From Protostelium mycophagum (lineage: Eukaryota > Evosea > Variosea > Protosteliida > Protosteliaceae), in the NCBI GenBank assembly GCA_002081555.1, contig MZNV01002353.1:1-25242 (forward strand): a DNA stretch of 25,242 nt. Direction: 5' to 3'. Shown here in pieces: positions 19,126 through 25,242 of the stretch. Under the pieces are notes generated by a model, which worked only from the letters and a program-made list of their open reading frames with translations, had not been told where the DNA came from and ran no database searches. The first letter of the stretch is position 1; every line of letters starts with the position of its first letter. Made by a program: the position numbers and the translations under genes.

Positions 19126-22031
19126 TTTCGTCCTTCTTCTCTTCCACCTCTGGCTCTCTGTCATAATCACCACTAACACGTGCGTCAAACACGTCAAATA
19201 ACTTCATGGCGACAGCGAAAGAGCCAGCTCTCATCGTCCCTTTGGCCCCTCTGACCGAACGGACTCTGTCGGCAAAGCTGTCCGCAAAATCGAGGATGGA
19301 GGGGATGCTGTCCATGGCAGGTTGTGTCGTGTGTGTCTCCAGGCTCTCCAGCAGCTGAGAGGCCAAGTCGCTCTCAATCTACAACGGTCAATTTTTCTCA
19401 TCATTTTTGAAACGGCTGGGAGAAACACAACAAATGTTTTCTATGACCAAAATTTGTCCTTTGAGCATTCTTCTGGTATTTTTGATGCTATTTTTAGTGT
19501 ATCGCGGTAACAGCCGCATAGAAAGTATACAGTCTAAAAGCATCACCTTTGCCGTCTCGAAGGAGGGAGATCGAACCAAGGAGAGGTCCGGGTCTTCAGA
19601 AGTGGTGTTGTCAGAGTGCACCTCTAAATCTTGCAGCAGCGCATTCTTAAACTCCGCGATCGGGTTGGTCGACTTTTCGCCAGACCTGAGTGAATGTAAA
19701 TCGCGTTGTAGATCGATGGGGATCTTCTCACTCTTTCAAGTTGAATCTTTCAATGTCTTCGAATAGTATGGAAGTACTGGACCTTCTTTCCAACTGTAAA
19801 AATGAACAAAAAGAAATCTATATTTTTAATTCTCGGAATAATTAATTTTCCGCACCTTAGCAGGGCTTCTCGTTGTTGAAGACGATCTCGACCTCATGGG
19901 GGAGACACCGGTCACGTGACCCAATAATTTGAATCTTAACGTGATCAGTCACGTTGATCACCGTTACTACCGCACTCACCTGTCATTCGTGGGCGACACT
20001 GTACTGAATTTCGCAGTCTGTGACGTGTCAATGTCACCACGGCAACACGGCAACCCTTACCGAAGATTTTTCCTTGTCTCCTGATGACGTCTTTTCTTTC
20101 TCGTCATTGCTCGGCCTGCCAATTTCTGGAGAACTTTCCACACTTGTCGAATTTTCTAAACTCGCCGAAGTTCCGAGATTTTCTGATTTTCCGAGATTTT
20201 CCGAATTTCCAAGATTTTCCGAGTTTCCGAGATTTTCCGAGTTTCCGAGACTTTCCGGGGTGTGAGAGTCTTGCAGCCCTTTAGGCTTGAAGAAATCCTC
20301 TTCCCACAGCGCTTTCACTTCTGGCACGTCCCTCTTATTCATGACCGACTGCACGTCCTCTATTCCAATCTCCTCCTCCTTCTTTGAAATTTCGTTCGAG
20401 ACTTCTTGTATGTCTTCGTATTGCCCCAGCTCCTTCATCTTGTTTCTCGCCAGGCGGACTGTGCCTCTGAGCAGTGCCTTCTTGAACTCTCTGATCTGTT
20501 TGTCATCCTGTTGTGATGAGAACGTGAAATTTCCAGGAAATTCTGGAACTCACCGTCTTGACCTCAGGATTCTCTGTGGCAGCACGGCTACGTGGGACAG
20601 GTTTTTGTGGAGCTTGTGGTGGTGGTTGTGGCTGAATGAAAGTTAGCAATAAAAAGAATAAAAGTCGATAGAAAAAAAATTCTGAAAAAATTACCTCGAA
20701 TATCGCGTGATATTTTTCAATCATAAATTGAACAAGGCTTTTCGTCGATTCAGAGTTGGTTAAAATCTTGAGGATTTCCATATTCTGTTTCCGGACCAGA
20801 GTGGGTGCAAAACATATACTCAGATTGCTGGAAGTCTACAACGTGTCAATATGACATCGTGACACGTCAATCTACAACTCACCATCTTGTTTTGGTCAGA
20901 GTGGATTTGTATCGTGTATAATAGTCTGAATAATCTTGATAATATGGATTTGTTTGCGGGAGGAAGTTGTTTTAGGACTTCTATCACACAATTTGTCCTT
21001 GCAATCTCATCTTCTATATCTAGAAAATTCATCAGATTTTCCAGGAAATTTGATCGAATTTAAATCGGATTTTCCGGGAAAATTCGTGAGTTTTGAGAGA
21101 ATGAAACAGTACCGGTTGTGTGCACAAAGGCTTCGTATAATTCGTCAGTCAATATGGACTCTGCTGGTTCTATAAAAAATTGCTTTAAAAGTCCAGTGAC
21201 ATTGTGAGGGTCAAAATCGGCAGTCAACTCTATTGATTTTCCTAAAGATATTAAATATTGAACATCTTCACACTTTAAAAATCTTTCTTTGGCACTGTAG
21301 ACACTACTGACATGTTTATAGGTATTAAATACATCACAATATCCTCGTGATTATTTTTCACAAGAATCCGTGCTGGATGTTTAAGATTCCCCACCTTTGT
21401 CGTATTTTTTCTTCATCTTCTTCACTTCTGTAACATTCCCGCTTAGCCGAAATATTCCTTCTGTCGAGAGAGCTGCATGTCTTTAATCTTCATGACGGGC
21501 AGCTTTGATAATACTGCAGAATATTTTTATTTGTGATGTAAGAAGGGATACGAGCCTCATCATCGCTTGATTTGTTGGCTGATATTCTTGACTTACCGTA
21601 TTTATATATCCATTCGACTGTATCATTTACGACGGGCGGTATGTAGTCTGAATTACGATCGAATCCTCTCTTCGTCTTCCAAAATTTGACGAGGGGTACA
21701 TTGTTCGCACTCAGACCTGTCCCATTTATGAGTATTCGAAATCATCCAAACATTGATCGCGAATAAAAATAAGATGAAATTGGCCCACAACGATCCATGG
21801 AGAAAATAGTTCTGGAAGCGCAAGAACTCACTCAGTTTTTCGTCTACTTGTGTGGATTTCTTCCTTCTATGGCCAAAAACGGAGCGATGAGTGTGGTTGT
21901 CTTCTGCCATGTTTGTGGAGGAGGCCGATTTATGATGACGGAGGGACTATCATCACTCAACCACACAATCGATCCACGTCATTGTGATCGCTAAGACATT
22001 CTATAAGACTCACCTTTCTGTTCTCGGCCAT
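19121..22031 (-). CDS. RhoGAP-domain protein with Ser/Asn/Glu tandem repeat
   Basis: Fourteen exons (22031-22014, 21946-21832, 21716-21597, 21472-21395, 21241-21113, 21019-20883, 20835-20695, 20631-20554, 20507-20061, 20017-19980, 19934-19856, 19793-19732, 19685-19547, 19378-19121) give 612 residues. Residues about 60-240 are a RhoGAP domain: DYIPPVVNDTVEWIYKYG, then STEGIFRLSGN with the catalytic arginine finger (Arg93), LLKQFFIEP, and NKM-TSSNLSICFAPTLVR. It should switch off Rho/Rac GTPases. A Pro-rich linker (247-272), a coiled-coil-like segment, the repeat (357-392) and a helical C-terminus follow. The first exon (six codons) is inferred from a strong GTGAGT donor; the ATG at 21910 is an alternative start. 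The ATG of SIVA's neighbour is only 110 bp away. Confidence 0.87.
19938..19961. repeat. Nested perfect inverted repeats in a 45-nt RhoGAP intron
   Basis: GTGATCA (19941-19947) pairs with TGATCAC (19955-19961), and AACGTGA (19938-19944) pairs with TCACGTT (19949-19955). Two alternative hairpins are therefore possible in the intron 19935-19979. Confidence 0.75.
20153..20262 (-). repeat. 18-bp coding minisatellite in the RhoGAP gene
   Basis: Five to six tandem, partly degenerate 18-bp units encode N-L-G-N-S-E (SLGNSE, NLGNSE twice, NLGKSE, NLGTSA, then decaying copies). The units keep the reading frame. Copies toward the protein C-terminal end are the most diverged. Confidence 0.85.
20835..20878. 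repeat. RhoGAP intron bounded by two GTTGTAGA copies with an internal hairpin
   Basis: The 47-nt intron (20836-20882) reads, in the transcript, donor GTGA then GTTGTAGA, then ACGTGTCA, an 11-nt loop, TGACACGT (an 8-bp perfect inverted repeat), and ends in GTTGTAG with the A supplied by the exon. It is the most symmetric member of the motif family and a good model element. Confidence 0.85.
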
Positions 22032-22119
22032 TTTTGGTCGGAGTTGGTTCCCGTTCTGAAAGTTTGGCCGCTTCCGTTGGGTTGTAGAATTCAGAAAAAA
22101 AGACAAACCGAGACCCCTT

Positions 22120-22125
22120 TTTATT
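22120..22125 (-). terminator. AATAAA poly(A) signal for SIVA
   Basis: AATAAA on the minus strand about 16 nt after the SIVA stop. The next gene on the same strand starts at about 22031, so the SIVA 3' UTR must be shorter than about 100 nt. Confidence 0.5.
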
Positions 22126-22140
22126 TGTACATCTGGAGAC

Positions 22141-22674
22141 TCAGACACCAATGTCCATGCTGTTATTCTTATTGATCTGCTTATTCTTCTTATCCGCTTC
22201 TGCTCTGGTGATTTCATCGCAATAGAGGCACAGAATTCGGTCATAGCGGCTATTATAACTGAAAATGTCAGTGGAAACCGTTTCAAATAATAGGATAGAA
22301 CACTCGATGATGAAAGGGACTCACTTGATCGTTGAACAGAAAGAGCAGAAGGTGTCCGCACACTCCTCGCATTGACGAAGGCAACCGGCACAGGAGTCTT
22401 TGGCACAATATGAGCAGGTGAGGGAATCGCCGAACTCTTGTGAGCAGACGTGACAAACATGGCCAAAGTAATCAGCATCCATGGGTTGTGAGTTGACATT
22501 GGAGGGATCAGCTTTCATTAACATCTTCAAAGTTCTCTCTGAAGAAATTAGAACGATGTAAGATTTTACTTCATTACCATATATAAACTCCATATCATTC
22601 TTGATGTTCTTCTGATTTCTGTATGTTGATTCTTCAGCAAAAGGGTTCCGCCGTTTTGTGACCATGCTTGTCAT
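22141..22674 (-). CDS. SIVA1: SIVA-like zinc-binding protein
   Basis: Three exons (22674-22578, 22538-22325, 22258-22141) give 142 residues, near the length of animal Siva (about 175). The N-terminus has the Siva-like KRRNPFAEE block, followed by a helix (EFIYERTLKMLMKADP). The C-terminal half is the Cys-rich zinc domain: HVCHVCSQEF, CSYCAKDSCAGCLRQCEECA, TFCSFCSTINY and DRILCLYCDE. Siva proteins are small cytosolic adaptors studied as apoptosis regulators in animals; the ancestral role in a unicellular host is unknown. The Met nine bases downstream (22665) is an equally good start. It lies upstream of, and in tandem with, the RhoGAP gene. Confidence 0.85.
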
Positions 22675-23615
22675 GTTGTCTGTGAGATGGTTTGATGAGC
22701 TAATTTCCCGCTCGAATTTGGATACCTCTTACGTAAAGAGTCAAGGTCTACACGTCAAACATTTGAAAGCAGAAGCACTTTCTTAACACGAATTAATAAA
22801 TAAGCATCTGCTGGTTTTGATTCATCACGGTGGCGATTGGGGTTTATGTATTTTATCACTACTATAATACCATAAATTATGGTAGTGAGAAAATACTGCT
22901 TGATGAGTGAGTTATATTTCAAAGACAAACTTCTGATCGCTATGTATATGGCCACGCGCCGTACTCTTGAAGCCTATCGTAGACACCCAGCGCGTAAATT
23001 ACGCAAAACTCTTGCCGATCAGTGCAAAGGAGAGCAGTGCAAGTTTATAAAGTTGTGATGTATTTGCAATTCCTCAATCTCTTGTTATCCACCAACAAGA
23101 TAACAAACGCAGAGCCTCAAGCTTCAGCAATATTTACCAATGCTCAAAAGGTATCTGCGTTTGCTACCCTGTTGATTCTGGTTCGTGGAAGTTGTATGAT
23201 TGTGTGGCTGTTGCTGCGCAATAATGAAAAGCTGTACAGGATCATGCCTATTCTTCCCTGATTCTAGTAATAAAGATACCCGAATTCTCGTCGAGAAATG
23301 CCATGCAAAAGAGAATTGCATATGAAGATTATCAGAATAACTCGGAGGACACGACTCCGCGAAATGAAATGTTGATTTTGATCTTTTCATCTCCGGTGTG
23401 AACTATTAACAATTTTGATTATTTTTCCTTCTCTACTTTGTGGGCATACAAACAAGATCAAATGAGAGCATTATCGTTATGCATACGAATAGAAGAAAGT
23501 CTGCTTGAGCTGATCGAACAACGTAAAAATAAAATGAAAAATAATTGTTAAAACCCATCAAATTGTAGAAACAAAAGATTACGTAACTAAGACATCGAGG
23601 AGCGCGAAAAGAAAG
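22675..23615. other. Region between divergent SIVA and PARP16
   Basis: Nearly 1 kb, the largest gap in the window. A tentative plus-strand cysteine-rich gene (22948-23325) is described separately. The flanks 22675-22947 and 23326-23615 show no credible coding frame and are AT-rich, as expected for the SIVA and PARP16 promoters. Confidence 0.35.
22948..23325 (+). CDS. Tentative small cysteine-rich protein (88 aa)
   Basis: Three exons (22948-23042, 23113-23190, 23232-23325) can be joined in frame using GTTTAT...ACGCAG (70 nt) and GTTGTATG...GAAAAG (41 nt). The product starts with a basic stretch (TRRTLEAYRRHPARKLRK) and has paired cysteines in each exon: QCKGEQCK, YQCSKGICVCYP, CTGSCLFFPD and KCHAKENC. 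Spacing suggests a disulfide-rich or metal-binding peptide. I recognise no family and no signal peptide. The donors are weak and the model rests on the cysteine pattern, so it may be wrong. A different, less plausible 79-codon frame (23022-23261) overlaps it. Confidence 0.3.
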
Positions 23616-24864
23616 ATGGAACAATCACCGATCGAACGAGAAGCTTACGAACCCCTCAAAAAGCTCTTCGAAGACGATAAAAGACATCTTCCTTGTGACT
23701 TGTTGCTGAACCTCTTTTGGACAAGCCTGAAAAGCTATAAAAGGACTTCAATATGTTCGCCATTTCCTTCATTTCTGCAGTCAAACAATCACCCAAATTA
23801 TAAAGAAGCGGTAAGTTTTTCACAAAAATGGAGTTTTGTATGTAATCTCCATCAGGAACGGTTGATCAGAAGTATGCCACCTTTAAATGAACTGTTCAGA
23901 AACCCAGGTGACATCTCTTTGATCATTTGTTGCCTTTTACTGAAACAGCACACAGAACGCCTCCAAGAGCTCAGCGAAGATGCCCTCAAGCTATTGATGA
24001 GTATATTAATGCCTCCAGATTTTTCAGCAGAGGAAATCGACTCAAGAGAGTACCAACAACAATTATCGCAGTACGTCATAAAAATTTAGATTTATTTTCG
24101 AAAGATGACAAAAGTAGGTACAGTGGTGGTCGAAGTAAAATACTATTGAGCTCTTCTGTCGATCCCTCTGGAAACCTCCCATATCGTATCGTGTCGCTGA
24201 ACCGAAGGGTACAAGCTTCAAATACTCCCAACACCAATTTTTTATACGCATTTCACGGTAGTCCTCTGCACAACTGGCATTCGATTGTTCACCAGAGTAA
24301 GTAGTTTGGATTTTATAAAGAATAAAAATGTAAAGAAGACAGGACTGAATATTAAATATGGGAAGAATGAGTCCTTGTTTGGGAAAGGAATTTATTTTTC
24401 TATCGACCAACTGGTGGCTGAAAACTTTTTGGAATTCCAGGTTGTAGACAGACCAGGATGTACACCGCAAAAAATGGCTTGTGTTGCCGGTTGTAGAATT
24501 GTCGACGACCCCAAGCAGGTATATCGACCCCATACAGCTCGGAAGATGACATCAACAGGTGCGATTTGTCGGCGCTACAGCACAACATTCGCATCTACAC
24601 TCTGCTAGCACACAAAAAAACGACAGAAAAACGAAGAGTTATCTGGTGGTGCACCAAGACGATCTGATAGACATACAGCATATACTGGTGTATAAAGTGA
24701 GTGACTGATGACGTCTTATTGTGTCTGACTTGGAACAGGTTCCCATCACTGGCCGCCGAGTGGATCGCTCACATTGGTTGCTGATATGTTATTGTTTGAT
24801 ATTGGGACTATTGTCACTCTTCAGCTCTTCTACGCTCCGGAGATATTTGTACATCAAAATGTAA
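23616..24864 (+). CDS. PARP16: PARP16-type mono-ADP-ribosyltransferase, tail-anchored
   Basis: Six exons (23616-23810, 23856-24070, 24118-24296, 24343-24518, 24559-24696, 24739-24864) give 342 residues; human PARP16 has 322. The N-terminal helical domain shows DLLLNLFWTSLKSYKR and PFPSFL. The catalytic domain has NFLYAFHGSPLHNWHSIVHQ, with the NAD-binding His183, and SLFGKGIYFS with Tyr214. It continues with ACVAGCRIVDDPKQ and SYLVVHQDDLIDIQHILVYK. A C-terminal hydrophobic helix (about WLLICYCLILGLLSLF) matches the ER tail anchor of PARP16. In animals it modifies the unfolded-protein sensors PERK and IRE1. Exon 3's acceptor could also lie a few bases away. It lies divergent to SIVA. Confidence 0.92.
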
Positions 24865-24869
24865 ATAAA
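24864..24869 (+). terminator. AATAAA touching the stop codon of PARP16
   Basis: The end reads ATG TAA ATAAAA, so AATAAA begins with the last base of the stop codon (24862-24864). Confidence 0.5.
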
Positions 24870-25242
24870 ATTGTCTGAAGAGTAATTGATCCTTGCTTTC
24901 GAGAAGATTTTCTAATGTGAAGAAAGCCGGGTTCAACTCCGAGTTGGAAAGTCTGACTGGAAAACCCAAATCTCCGTGGGAACGCGATCTTTGATCAACA
25001 CTTTCATAGACATAATAAATGTTGCATAAAATCCAAACATTGCTATTTACTGAAGAAAAAGTGCTTTTTGTTACAAATGTTGTTGTCTCAAGCTCAGAGA
25101 CGGCAGGATGGAACACGCGAGCAGTGAAGAAATAAAGAAGTCAAAACACTACTGTGGTCTCAACTCCGTCTCTTTAGACAGACTGAGGTTTTATTAAGAG
25201 TTGTTGTGTTGTAGACAGGATTGGGATGGCAGGTGCAATTAG
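24865..25242. other. PARP16 3' flank and window end
   Basis: No secure gene. A plus-strand ATG at 25109 opens a 29-codon frame. A GT...GTTGTAG segment (about 25190-25214) could be an intron leading to a further short exon, so a new gene may begin here and leave the window. The 100-codon minus frame (24814-25116) overlaps the PARP16 terminal exon and looks like chance. Confidence 0.3.

Noticed and set aside
21653-21910. Minus-strand 85-residue frame that looks like a small single-pass membrane protein
   Set aside because: The hydrophobic part is the intron 21717-21831, which has a consensus GTGAGT donor and a CAG acceptor. Removing it joins the N-terminus in frame to the RhoGAP domain.
24926-24950. 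GGGTTCAACTCC resembling a tRNA T-arm
   Set aside because: No matching anticodon arm, D arm or acceptor stem can be found at proper distances on either strand.
1-25242. CRISPR arrays, prokaryotic operons, rRNA genes or intact transposons
   Set aside because: None seen. Spliced genes, eukaryote-specific families and AATAAA signals show this is a eukaryotic nuclear region.

Overview
This is a gene-dense stretch of a eukaryotic nuclear genome. Nearly every gene has to be read across short GT-AG introns. I place about 70 introns, most 37-60 nt long, and together they make up roughly a fifth of the window. All assignments come from reading the sequence; no database search was run. The gene set is a Tup1 corepressor with its N-terminal helix, a fimbrin-type CH pair on a long coiled-coil rod, a COG0523 GTPase, a TENT5/FAM46 enzyme, SIVA and PARP16. 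It fits a unicellular relative of animals and fungi. An amoebozoan is my best guess, but this is inference.

Layout. 1-354 (-): partial unknown gene. 707-1528 (+): intronless orphan. 1642-3812 (-): TUP1 homologue, 10 exons. 4434-5082 (+): small secreted protein. 5167-7306 (-): CTU2, tRNA wobble-uridine thiolation, 11 exons. 7540-9042 (-): COG0523/CobW GTPase with an apparent frameshift just after Walker A. 9341-11297 (+): FLVCR-like MFS transporter, 9 exons. 11372-15877 (-): CH-CH plus coiled-coil rod protein, 15 exons. 16557-18643 (-): TENT5-like nucleotidyltransferase. 19121-22031 (-): RhoGAP protein with a short tandem repeat. 22141-22674 (-): SIVA homologue. 23616-24864 (+): PARP16 homologue with a C-terminal membrane anchor. 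A tentative cysteine-rich gene lies at 22948-23325 (+).

The genes do not form a pathway; they are ordinary housekeeping, cytoskeletal and regulatory loci packed closely. Convergent stop codons lie 74-113 bp apart, and several AATAAA signals touch or nearly touch the stop codon.

The most unusual feature is in the introns. An 8-mer, GTTGTAGA, occurs 19 times on the two strands together (about 0.8 expected by chance). Eleven copies are intronic, in both orientations, and four of them form the 3' splice site itself. Many introns also carry perfect or near-perfect inverted repeats of two recurring types (TGTCA/TGACA and TTTCC/GGAAA). This looks like a family of related, possibly mobile or structure-dependent introns (introner-like), and is the main candidate for something undescribed.
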